A stretch of 64,000 nt of DNA from Oscillospiraceae bacterium (GTDB lineage Bacteria > Bacillota > Clostridia > Oscillospirales > JAAYXM01), in the NCBI GenBank assembly GCA_015068085.1, contig SVLF01000003.1, forward strand, positions 1 through 64,000, written 5' to 3'. Shown here piece by piece: positions 17,851 through 25,543 of this stretch. The notes beneath the pieces were generated by a model. That model saw only the letters and a list, made by a program, of their open reading frames with translations, made no database searches and was not told where the DNA came from. A program made the translations under genes and the position numbers. Every line of letters begins with the position of its first letter. Position 1 is the first letter of the stretch.

Positions 17851-18954
17851 CTATATTTCTTTTTTTATAAAATCAAAATAACCCCATTCGTAAAACTGCT
17901 TGATAAGCGCGATGGGAATCGGCATAAACATACCCACAATGCCGAACATTTTAAGCCCCACATACATTGCAATGAGCGTTACAAGAGGGTGAAGCCCTAT
18001 ATGCTGCCCCACGATTTTCGGCTCTATCATATTTCTTACAACAAGAATTATAGCATAAATAACCGCAAGACCTATTGCGCGGAAATAATCCTTTGCAAAC
18101 AGACATATTATTGCCCATGGACCTAAGATCCAGCCGGTTCCGAGAATCGGAAGCGCGTCGATTATTGCCGTAACTGCCGCGATAAGAAAGGAGTTCGGAA
18201 CTCTCAGCACGGCAAGACCGATTGCAAGCTCCACAAAGGTTATGCAGATGAGAACAAGCAGAGCGCGAAGATAGCTTACAAGCGTGTTTGAAACCTGATT
18301 TCTTGTCTGGCGATAGCGCAGCCTCCACCTCATCGGCGTTATGTTTGCAAGCTTTGCGCGGATAATATCATAGTCACAACTTAAGAAATATGTGGAAACG
18401 ATTGTCGCAATAACGAAAAGAAGGATAGACGGCATCGCGGCGGCAACATTCGTTGCCGAAGAAATAACCGGACCGATAAGGTTCTGCAATGCCGAGACGA
18501 GGTTTGAAAGCCAGCTTTCAACATTGCTGTATATAAAGTCCTGCGTTTCGAGAGGGAGACGGGATAGCACATCAATGAAAATTTCGTTAAGCTTTGCCAC
18601 AACAAGGTTTATATCAAGATTGCGCAATCTTTCAAACAGCACGACAAGCTCTTTGATGATTGCCGAGAACGAGAAGTAAAGAGCTGTTCCGATAATTCCG
18701 TAAAACAAAACGGTGAGAAGTCCTGCCGCAAGGGGACGGGGAAAACGAAGCTTTTCCTTTAAAAATTCAGCGGGACGCGCAATTATCCGCGATACGATGA
18801 AGGCGATTATGAACGGAGCAAGCCAGCCAAGCGCATAGTTAAAAACAAACCACAGCGCAAGAAGCCCCAACGCAATATATAAAAGAGAGAGAAAAAGACG
18901 AAGATGCCTGTTTTCCGGCATATCGGTCACCTGCCTTTGATGTATTTCTTTCAT
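17851..18954 (-). CDS. AI-2E family (YtvI/TqsA-like) permease
   Basis: 367 residues with about eight TM helices. Conserved elements include IIARPAEFLKEKLRFPRPLAAGLLTVL, the amphipathic middle region (residues about 100-150) and the C-terminal ALPILGTGWILGPWAIICLFAKD. The length and the N-terminal LLYIALGLLALWFVFNYALGWLAPFIIAFI fit the YtvI subgroup known from sporulating Firmicutes. The transported substrate is uncertain; AI-2 export was shown only for some relatives. The start may be M12 at 18921 rather than 18954. Confidence 0.88.
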   Translation of the reverse strand: MKEIHQRQVTDMPENRHLRLFLSLLYIALGLLALWFVFNYALGWLAPFIIAFIVSRIIARPAEFLKEKLRFPRPLAAGLLTVLFYGIIGTALYFSFSAIIKELVVLFERLRNLDINLVVAKLNEIFIDVLSRLPLETQDFIYSNVESWLSNLVSALQNLIGPVISSATNVAAAMPSILLFVIATIVSTYFLSCDYDIIRAKLANITPMRWRLRYRQTRNQVSNTLVSYLRALLVLICITFVELAIGLAVLRVPNSFLIAAVTAIIDALPILGTGWILGPWAIICLFAKDYFRAIGLAVIYAIILVVRNMIEPKIVGQHIGLHPLVTLIAMYVGLKMFGIVGMFMPIPIALIKQFYEWGYFDFIKKEI

Positions 18955-19042
18955 TATTATATATCATTTCATGTGCAAATAAAAGGATTTTTTTGGCATA
19001 TTGATGAAAATTTAAAAAATCACCGAAAATTTAAGATTTTAC

Positions 19043-19071
19043 TTGAATTGCGAAAAAAAATATGGTATGAT
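19043..19071 (+). promoter_or_regulatory. Promoter of the ACT-hom-lysC operon
   Basis: TTGAAT (19043-19048), a 17-bp spacer and TATGAT (19066-19071). No lysine riboswitch or T-box fits between this promoter and the first gene. Confidence 0.7.
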
Positions 19072-19116
19072 AATATCCGTGCTGCAAAAACAAATGACCG
19101 CGAGAGGGGGATTTGA

Positions 19117-19560
19117 GTGCAGGATAATCACAAATACTATATTGTTGAAGATTCCGCACTGCCGGAGGTTTTGATAAGAACCGTGAAGGCAAAGGAACTT
19201 CTCTCTCAGGGACTGGTAAAAACGGTGAATGAGGCAGCAACGCTTGCGGGCGTCAGCCGAAGCGCGTTTTATAAGTATAAAGACCTTATCTCCCCGTTTA
19301 ACGATATGTCGCTTGGGCGCATCATCACGTTCAGTATGCTTCTGCGTGATGAGCCGGGGGTGCTGTCCCGCATTCTCACCCATTTTGCTGCAAACGGCGC
19401 GAATATTCTTACCATATATCAGACTATACCGAGCGGAGGCCGTGCGCCGGTTACAATATCGGCGGAGACGGAAAAAATGAAAACGAATATGGACAGCTTT
19501 ATCGAGCAGGCGATGGAGCTTCCGGGCGTTATTTCATTCGGGCCTCTTGCAGGACAATAA
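19117..19560 (+). CDS. ACT domain-containing protein (PheB/UPF0735 family)
   Basis: 147 residues. The N-terminal part holds a short helix-turn-helix-like region (VNEAATLAGVSRSAFYKYKDLISPF). The C-terminal ACT domain reads LLRDEPGVLSRILTHFAANGANILTIYQTIP. The family is often placed before homoserine dehydrogenase genes in Firmicutes and is thought to sense amino acids. GTG start with AGGGGG upstream. The gap to hom is 15 nt, so it is probably a regulatory member of the threonine/lysine branch operon. Its ligand is not known. Confidence 0.88.
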   Translation: MQDNHKYYIVEDSALPEVLIRTVKAKELLSQGLVKTVNEAATLAGVSRSAFYKYKDLISPFNDMSLGRIITFSMLLRDEPGVLSRILTHFAANGANILTIYQTIPSGGRAPVTISAETEKMKTNMDSFIEQAMELPGVISFGPLAGQ

Positions 19561-19575
19561 GAAAGGAGATACATC

Positions 19576-20793
19576 ATGAAAAAAATTGCTGTTTTAGGTT
19601 ATGGCACGGTTGGTTCCGGCGTTGTTGACCTCTTTGAAATAAATGCAGCGTCCATTGCCAAAAAGGCAGGGGAGCCGATCGAGGTAAAATACATTGTTGA
19701 CATCCGCGATTTCTCGCAGGACAAAAACGCGGAGAAGTTTGTAAAGGACTTCGGAGTTATCGAAAATGACCCGGAGGTATCCGTTGTTGTTGAGACCATC
19801 GGAGGTACAAATCCGGCATATGATTTCACAAAGCGTGCGCTTCTCGCCGGGAAAAGCGTTGTAACCTCAAATAAAGAGCTTGTTGCAAAGCATGGCGCGG
19901 AATTTCTGCAGATTGCAAAGGAGAAGAATGTAAACTATCTCTTTGAAGCATCTGTCGGCGGCGGTATTCCGGTTCTCCGTCCGATTGCACAGTGCCTTGC
20001 CGCAAACGAAATTGACGAGATTTACGGTATTCTCAACGGAACCACAAACTACATCCTCACCCGTATGATAAAGGCGGGGCTTACGTTTGAAAAGGCACTT
20101 TCCGAGGCTCAGGAAATGGGCTATGCCGAGCGCGATCCGAGCGCGGATATTGAAGGACACGATGCCTGCCGCAAGATTTGTATTCTTGCATCCCTTGCTT
20201 TCGGCAGACATATATATCCCGATTATGTCAAGGCTGAGGGAATCACAAAGGTAACGCTTGACGATGTACGCCTTGCAGGAAAGGCAGATATGGTTATCCG
20301 TCTTCTCGGAAGAACAAAGCTTGCGCCGGACGGAAAGGTATTTGCATACGTCGGTCCGCATCTTGTTCCGAAATCATCTCCGATTGCATCTGTTGAGGAT
20401 GTTTTCAATGGCATCATGGTTCACGGAAATATGGTGGGTGACACCATGTTCTACGGTCCGGGCGCAGGTAAGTATCCGACAGCAAGCGCAGTTTCTGCAG
20501 ACGTTATCGACGCAGTTGTTCACGCAGATAAGCGCCGCGATATCGGCTGGGATGATGCAGGGGAGGAAGCTGTTGCGGATATGTCTGCATTCACTTCAAA
20601 ATATTATGTCCGCATAGAGGGCGAAAGCGCACGAAGCGCCGCAACCCAGAGCTTCAAGGACATTGAGTTTATCGACGATAGCCACGCTACTGCATTTATA
20701 ACAGCAGAGATGTCAGAGGCAGAGTTTGAAAGAAAGCTTGCCGCGCTTTCTGAAAGAAGCGAAGTTTTGTCACGTATGCGCGTGTTGTATTAA
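19576..20793 (+). CDS. hom: Homoserine dehydrogenase
   Basis: 405 residues, NAD(P)H-dependent reduction of aspartate semialdehyde to homoserine. Rossmann motif LGYGTVGSGVVDL (8-20), the VVVETIGG and GKSVVTSNKELVAKHG segments, and the signature ILNGTTNYILTRM with AERDPSADIEGHDACRK in the catalytic domain. The C-terminal part from about 320 resembles a short ACT-like domain. GAAAGGAGA precedes the ATG. It lies between the ACT protein and lysC, consistent with a threonine/methionine/lysine precursor operon. Confidence 0.96.
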   Translation: MKKIAVLGYGTVGSGVVDLFEINAASIAKKAGEPIEVKYIVDIRDFSQDKNAEKFVKDFGVIENDPEVSVVVETIGGTNPAYDFTKRALLAGKSVVTSNKELVAKHGAEFLQIAKEKNVNYLFEASVGGGIPVLRPIAQCLAANEIDEIYGILNGTTNYILTRMIKAGLTFEKALSEAQEMGYAERDPSADIEGHDACRKICILASLAFGRHIYPDYVKAEGITKVTLDDVRLAGKADMVIRLLGRTKLAPDGKVFAYVGPHLVPKSSPIASVEDVFNGIMVHGNMVGDTMFYGPGAGKYPTASAVSADVIDAVVHADKRRDIGWDDAGEEAVADMSAFTSKYYVRIEGESARSAATQSFKDIEFIDDSHATAFITAEMSEAEFERKLAALSERSEVLSRMRVLY

Positions 20794-20830
20794 TATAATA
20801 TAAAAGAAATCCTGAAAGGAAGAGGTATAA

Positions 20831-22033
20831 ATGAGTCTTATAGTACAGAAATTCGGCGGCTCATCGGTCGCTGATACCGAGCGCTTGTTCAACGTTGCGG
20901 ATATCGTAACAAGCACATATGCGCGCGGAGATGATGTTGTTGTTGTCGTCTCGGCTCAGGGCGATACGACGGACGACCTCATCGAAAAGGCAAGAGAGAT
21001 AAATCCCAATCCGTCAAAGCGTGAGATGGATGTTCTTCTTGCAAACGGCGAGCAGATTTCAATTTCCCTGCTTGCAATGGCAATCGAAAAGCTTGGATAT
21101 CCCGTTATCTCCCTCACCGGCTGGCAGGCAGGTATCCATACGGGTATGAACTACGGCGCGGCACGTATCAAAAAAATTGATACCGAGCGCTTAAAGCTTG
21201 AGATATCCAAACGCCGCATCGTTATTGTTGCAGGCTTCCAGGGTATCAACCGCTTTGACGACATAACAACCCTTGGTCGCGGCGGATCGGACACAACGGC
21301 TGTTGCGCTTGCTGCAGCACTGGGCGCTGACCTCTGCCAGATTTACACCGACGTTGACGGTGTTTACACTGCAGACCCGAGAAAGATTCCGACGGCAAAG
21401 AAGCTTGATGAAATTACTTATGACGAAATGCTTGAGCTTGCATCCCTCGGTGCACAGGTTCTTCACAACCGCTCTGTTGAGATGGGCAAGCGCTTCAATG
21501 TTGATATGGAGGTTATCTCCAGCTTTACCCGTAACCCGGGCACAAAAATTAAGGAGGCACACAAAGTGGAAAAAATGAATGTTAGCGGCGTTGCACGTGA
21601 TATGGATGTAGCGCAGATCTCTCTCGTAAATATGGCAGATGCTCCGGGCATCGCATACAAGGTATTTTCAACTCTCGCAAACAAGGGCGTAAATGTTGAT
21701 ATCATCCTTCAGTCAACAGGCAGAAACGATGCAAAGGATATCGCTTTCACCGTTCCCAGCTCTTCAATAGAGCTCGCAAAGAAGGTTCTCGAAGAGAACA
21801 AGGCAAGCATCGGCTTTGAGGATATTAAGGTTCGCGAAGACCTCTGCAAGCTCTCTATCGTCGGCGCAGGTATGGTAAACAACCCCGGCGTTGCTGCAAT
21901 GATGTTTGAGGCACTTGCTGCTGCAAACGTAAACATTGATATGATTTCCACAAGCGAAATCAAGGTTTCCGTTCTCATTGCAAAGGACGATTCCGAGCGT
22001 GCAATGCGTGCAGTTCACGACAAGTTCTTTTAA
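20831..22033 (+). CDS. lysC: Aspartokinase
   Basis: 400 residues, ATP-dependent phosphorylation of aspartate, first step of the lysine/threonine/methionine pathway. N-terminal kinase domain with VQKFGGSSVAD, the GRGGSDTTAVALAAAL nucleotide loop and YTDVDGVYTADPR. Two tandem ACT domains lie in the C-terminal 150 residues (ISLVNMADAPGIAYKVFSTLANKGVNVDII and LSIVGAGMVNNPGVAAMMFEALAAANVNIDMI), the usual lysine/threonine feedback site. An internal ribosome-binding site suggests a separately made regulatory subunit (next entry). Confidence 0.97.
   Translation: MSLIVQKFGGSSVADTERLFNVADIVTSTYARGDDVVVVVSAQGDTTDDLIEKAREINPNPSKREMDVLLANGEQISISLLAMAIEKLGYPVISLTGWQAGIHTGMNYGAARIKKIDTERLKLEISKRRIVIVAGFQGINRFDDITTLGRGGSDTTAVALAAALGADLCQIYTDVDGVYTADPRKIPTAKKLDEITYDEMLELASLGAQVLHNRSVEMGKRFNVDMEVISSFTRNPGTKIKEAHKVEKMNVSGVARDMDVAQISLVNMADAPGIAYKVFSTLANKGVNVDIILQSTGRNDAKDIAFTVPSSSIELAKKVLEENKASIGFEDIKVREDLCKLSIVGAGMVNNPGVAAMMFEALAAANVNIDMISTSEIKVSVLIAKDDSERAMRAVHDKFF
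21566..22033 (+). CDS. Probable aspartokinase beta subunit from internal start
   Basis: Inside lysC, AAGGAGG (21551-21557) stands 8 nt before an in-frame GTG (21566), at the junction of kinase and ACT domains. Translation from here would give a 155-residue protein with only the two ACT domains, exactly the layout of the Bacillus subtilis AK II beta subunit. The Shine-Dalgarno and frame are seen directly; use in vivo is inferred. Confidence 0.55.
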   Translation: MEKMNVSGVARDMDVAQISLVNMADAPGIAYKVFSTLANKGVNVDIILQSTGRNDAKDIAFTVPSSSIELAKKVLEENKASIGFEDIKVREDLCKLSIVGAGMVNNPGVAAMMFEALAAANVNIDMISTSEIKVSVLIAKDDSERAMRAVHDKFF

Positions 22034-22050
22034 TAGGTAAGAAAAACAAT

Positions 22051-22092
22051 CATCCCGTGTGCGTGATTTTTCGCACACGGGATGTAATTTTA
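22051..22092 (+). terminator. Terminator of the hom-lysC operon
   Basis: A 13-bp perfect stem, CATCCCGTGTGCG (22051-22063) with CGCACACGGGATG (22072-22084), is followed by TAATTTTA. Confidence 0.9.
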
Positions 22093-22129
22093 TGCCTGAA
22101 TACTTTTTCGCCTGATGCGATAGCACCTT

Positions 22130-22909
22130 TCAAGATATTACGCTCGATGCTTTTATAAGAGCACAGAGCGTTTTTGCATCTTCTGCAAGGATATCTTCGG
22201 TGTAGTTCCGCACATATTCAATCAACGCAAGATGTTCAGTGTCATCACCTTTTAATATATCAAATCGTTCTTTCCACTTTTCAAAGCCGTCGGAGAGCGG
22301 GAGCATTTCGCGTCCGCCATCAAAAACGCGGTACTGATAAACGTGAATGTTTGTGAGCTTGCCCGAGGCGTGTATTGCAGAAAGAGACGGCAAATGTGCG
22401 CTTTCAGGAAGATTTAAAATCTCCTGCCAATATGTACAGAAATTTTCTTCATCAACCTCGCGCAGAAAGCGAAGCTGGCTTTCTGCGCAGTCGGTAAGTC
22501 CGCCGTCGTGGCACTCAACGGACAATTTTATGCCAAGCTCTGCGGCGCGGCGGCTTGCATCCTTTGCTTCTTCGACAAACGCGCGGCGTTCCTCCGACGT
22601 CATATCACACGACGGCTTGCCATTACCTGCCCAGATGCGCATATCCCGCGCACCGAGAGCTGAACACGTTTCCAGATGCGGGGTAATATCTTCGCCTGTT
22701 CCGAGATGAAAGATTGATCCGTAGGTGGAGATAAGCCCGGCATCACGTGTCATTTTTCCGACTTCTTCGGCTGTCCTGACGTCACCTGCCGGAACGTGGA
22801 CACTGCCAATCCATTCAATTGCTGAAAGTCCGACTTTTTTTGCAAGCTCAATAACTTCTTCCGGTGCTTTTGGCTTAAAGCAAACCGAACACAAACCTGC
22901 TTTTATCAT
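22130..22909 (-). CDS. Sugar phosphate isomerase/epimerase-like TIM-barrel protein
   Basis: 259 residues, xylose isomerase-like TIM barrel (AP endonuclease 2 superfamily). It opens IKAGLCSVCFKPKAPEEVIELAKKVGLSAIEWIG. Putative metal ligands lie in LSVECHDGG and NIHVYQY. Members isomerise or epimerise sugars, inositol derivatives or hydroxypyruvate; the substrate cannot be told. Its start overlaps the end of the M20 amidohydrolase by 4 nt, so the two are translationally coupled and probably act on one substrate. Confidence 0.8.
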   Translation of the reverse strand: MIKAGLCSVCFKPKAPEEVIELAKKVGLSAIEWIGSVHVPAGDVRTAEEVGKMTRDAGLISTYGSIFHLGTGEDITPHLETCSALGARDMRIWAGNGKPSCDMTSEERRAFVEEAKDASRRAAELGIKLSVECHDGGLTDCAESQLRFLREVDEENFCTYWQEILNLPESAHLPSLSAIHASGKLTNIHVYQYRVFDGGREMLPLSDGFEKWKERFDILKGDDTEHLALIEYVRNYTEDILAEDAKTLCALIKASSVIS

Positions 22910-24237
22910 AGTATGACCTCCACATTGTTATCTGTGTATTTAATGCGTTTCCCTGTGCAGTTAAAGCGCTCGAGATACTCAAAATATTCTTCTTTGGAAG
23001 AAAAACGCGGTTTGAAAGCATTTATAATTTCAGTAGCTCGCGCAGCGTTGTTTTCGAGAAGTAACGCCAACATCTGCATCTGCCATTTTGCCGAACCGAT
23101 GCAAGCGGTCTCCTTGTCAGATATTTCAAAATTCGTGCCGTGCAGAAGCCCTGATGCACCGGGAATTGACGGCTCCATAACCGGCATAAGGCACGAAAGG
23201 TCGCCGAGGTCCGAGCTTGCTGTGCAGAAGCTTTCGTCTCTGTAAAATTCAAACCCCAGCCCTTCTGCAGCTTTCTCCGCAATATCCGCCATACCGTCGG
23301 CGGTCAGAAGTGGAGCATACCCCGGGGTATTTTCAATCTCAATATTCGCACCGAGTGAGAGTGCCGCGCCGATAAGTGCGCGGTTTACTTTTTTGTTCGC
23401 ATTGTCAATTCCGTCGAAGGATGCGCCGCGCACTGAGCTTTCAATAACGACCTTATCCGGAATTGCGTTTACCGCATTTCCTCCGTTCGTGATTATCGGA
23501 TGGACGCGTATTACGTCTTCTTCGCGAAAGGTTTCGCGTACCGCATTTATCGCATTCAAACCAAGATTTGCGGCATACAGCGCGTTTACTCCGTTCCACG
23601 GCGCGCCTCCAGCATGGGCGGAAACACCGCGATATGTAATCTTTTGCGTAATGAAGCCGACGGAACCGGGGGTGATTGATGCGCGTTTATCCGATGTTAT
23701 GTGAACCATAAACGCCATATCAACGCCGTCGAAATATCCGCGGTGCAAAAACTCCGGCTTTCCGCCCATGTGAGTAATCACTCCGCGCCTGATAAGCTCT
23801 GCGCGGAAATCGCGCTCGATAAGCTCCTCTGCCGGTACTGCGCATAGACGAACTTTTCCACAAAGCCTGTCGGTAACCCCTGGCTCACGGAGCGCTGCCG
23901 CGATGCCGAGAAGCGCGGCGCACTGCGCATTGTGCCCGCAACAGTGAACAACGCCGCTATCGTTTGCTTCGTTATGTCCCGGGCAGATAAGTGCATCCAT
24001 TTCCCCGAAAATAAGAATTTCAGGTCCCGGACGTCCGGTGTCAAGCACCGTATAAAAGCCGGGAATATCGTCTGCGCGGTGTAGGGAATATCCAAGCGCT
24101 TCAAAAGCATTTTCCAGATACGCCGAGGTTTTCACCTCACGGTATCCGGTTTCGGGATTTTGCCATATATATTCGTTTGTTTTAAGTATCAGATCACGTT
24201 TTTTTTCAACCGCATCTATGTATATTGAGTTCATCAT
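22906..24237 (-). CDS. M20-family amidohydrolase (AbgB/carboxypeptidase-like)
   Basis: 443 residues from the chosen start. Zinc-site elements: FGEMDALICPGHNEAN, then HCCGHNAQ (in place of the more usual HACGHD), PAEE with the catalytic glutamate, and a C-terminal GLLHGTNFE histidine. The dimerisation domain contains SAHAGGAPWNGVNALYAANLG. The closest type is amidohydrolases such as aminobenzoyl-glutamate hydrolase B. The in-frame upstream extension (to 24282) overlaps the promoter; ATG 24237 has GGGGTG six bases upstream. Confidence 0.88.
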   Translation of the reverse strand: MMNSIYIDAVEKKRDLILKTNEYIWQNPETGYREVKTSAYLENAFEALGYSLHRADDIPGFYTVLDTGRPGPEILIFGEMDALICPGHNEANDSGVVHCCGHNAQCAALLGIAAALREPGVTDRLCGKVRLCAVPAEELIERDFRAELIRRGVITHMGGKPEFLHRGYFDGVDMAFMVHITSDKRASITPGSVGFITQKITYRGVSAHAGGAPWNGVNALYAANLGLNAINAVRETFREEDVIRVHPIITNGGNAVNAIPDKVVIESSVRGASFDGIDNANKKVNRALIGAALSLGANIEIENTPGYAPLLTADGMADIAEKAAEGLGFEFYRDESFCTASSDLGDLSCLMPVMEPSIPGASGLLHGTNFEISDKETACIGSAKWQMQMLALLLENNAARATEIINAFKPRFSSKEEYFEYLERFNCTGKRIKYTDNNVEVIL

Positions 24238-24261
24238 GTAAGCACCCCGTTTCTTAAGAAC

Positions 24262-24290
24262 AGTATAGCACACGTTTCTCAAAAATGCAA
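24262..24290 (-). promoter_or_regulatory. Promoter of the M20/TIM-barrel operon
   Basis: On the minus strand, TTGCAT (24285-24290), a 17-bp spacer and TATACT (24262-24267), with a short leader of about 20 nt. Confidence 0.75.
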
Positions 24291-24307
24291 TTTCTCACAT
24301 AAGCAAT

Positions 24308-24357
24308 AAAAATTCCGAGTAAAGCCTTAGAAAAGGCTTGTCTTGCGGGATTTTTTC
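24308..24357 (+). terminator. Orphan terminator-like hairpin
   Basis: Two-tier stem: AAAAATTCCG (24308-24317) with CGGGATTTTT (24346-24355), and AAGCCTT (24322-24328) with AAGGCTT (24333-24339), then a T-run. It lies between divergent genes with no plus-strand gene before it, perhaps a relic or a roadblock insulating the promoter at 24414. Confidence 0.55.
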
Positions 24358-24399
24358 GTCCGTATGCATTTTCAAAATGTCAAAAAAGTGTTAAAGCAT

Positions 24400-24442
24400 G
24401 TCACAAAAGTGCAAAGACATTTTGTTACATAAGTGTTAAACT
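24400..24442 (+). promoter_or_regulatory. Conserved promoter/operator element A
   Basis: Upstream box GTCACAAAAGTGCAAAGACAT (its last 6 bases overlap the -35), AAGACA (24414-24419), a 17-bp spacer and TAAACT (24437-24442). The AAAAGTG core also occurs 21 bp upstream (24384). The same arrangement recurs as elements B and C. It drives the esterase and GH2 genes after a leader of about 70 nt. Confidence 0.7.
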
Positions 24443-24517
24443 AAAGGCAAGATGGATCAGAAGACGTTTTTTACATGCTGGCAGCAAAGTTTTAAGATTC
24501 GGAAGGAGAAAAAAGAA

Positions 24518-25525
24518 ATGGTAAAGATAGACGGAAATCGTTGTCATGAGGTGCTTATTGACAAGATGAAACCGGAACTCAGTTTTGACCCGTCAAAAGA
24601 CTATGGAGCATGGCGCGAAAAGGTGCGTGAAAAGCTTTTGGAGCTTCTTGGAATGGAAAGAATTGAAGCAAATGCATGTGAGTTAAAAATGCAGATAGAG
24701 CGGGATGAACAAAAGGACGGCTACCGTCTTATCAGATTTGTTTTTGAAAGTGAACCGTCGGCTCATGTTCCGTGTTATGTTCTCATTCCTGATACAAAAA
24801 AGGAAAAGTATCCGCTTGCAATATGCCTGCAAGGACATACTACCGGTTTTCACAACTCCATCGGTGAAAAGCTTACGGAAGATTCAAAAATCCCGCCGCG
24901 TCATCACGCGATGGGGCTTCAGGCGGTCGAGCGGGGATTTATGGCACTGTGCATAGAACAGCGCGCAATGGGAGAGAGAAAACCTAAGGATACGCTTCAC
25001 AACTGCGGCTTTGCGGCATATAACGCGTTTCAGCTTGGCAGAACGATTATAGGCGAACGCATCTGGGATGTACGCTGTGCAATAGATCTTATGGCGAATT
25101 TTCCGCAGTGTGATCTGGACAAGATTCTTGTCACAGGATGCTCTGGTGGTGGAACAGCTGCGTTTTATGCAGGTTGCTATGATGAGCGCATAAAGCTGTG
25201 CGCACCCGGATATGCCTTCTGCACATTCCGCGATTCAATTCTGGATATTCTTCACTGTCCGTGTAACTGTATTCCGAATGCCTTCCGTTTCTTTGAGATG
25301 GCAGATCTCTCGTGCCTTATTGCTCCGCGTCCCCTTGTTTCTATTGCAGGGCAGAAGGATCCGATTTTTCCGATAGAAGGATCAAAGCGAGCCATTGAAA
25401 CCGCAAAGCGCATATATGAAGTGGCAGGCGCACTGGGAAAGGCAAATCTGTATATTTCTCCCGGAGAACATTTGTGGTATGAGGATATAGCATGGGAAGG
25501 CATTATTGAGAACCTTCCATGGTAA
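24518..25525 (+). CDS. Alpha/beta hydrolase, acetyl xylan esterase-like
   Basis: 335 residues from ATG 24518, which has AAGGAG upstream; a 22-residue in-frame extension is rejected. Nucleophile elbow TGCSGGG with Ser209, acid Asp281 in GQKDPIFP, base His318 in SPGEHLW, a complete triad in the right order. An oxyanion-region QGHTTGFH follows strand 3. No signal peptide, so cytoplasmic. The family removes acyl groups from sugars or oligosaccharides. It is followed after 18 nt by the GH2 gene under one promoter, suggesting de-esterification of imported oligosaccharides. Confidence 0.82.
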   Translation: MVKIDGNRCHEVLIDKMKPELSFDPSKDYGAWREKVREKLLELLGMERIEANACELKMQIERDEQKDGYRLIRFVFESEPSAHVPCYVLIPDTKKEKYPLAICLQGHTTGFHNSIGEKLTEDSKIPPRHHAMGLQAVERGFMALCIEQRAMGERKPKDTLHNCGFAAYNAFQLGRTIIGERIWDVRCAIDLMANFPQCDLDKILVTGCSGGGTAAFYAGCYDERIKLCAPGYAFCTFRDSILDILHCPCNCIPNAFRFFEMADLSCLIAPRPLVSIAGQKDPIFPIEGSKRAIETAKRIYEVAGALGKANLYISPGEHLWYEDIAWEGIIENLPW

Positions 25526-25543
25526 AAACACAGGACAGAAAGA

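Noticed and set aside
17806..18126. 106-codon plus-strand ORF in the YtvI-like gene
   Set aside because: Runs antisense through a conserved membrane-protein gene and starts in its terminator hairpin.
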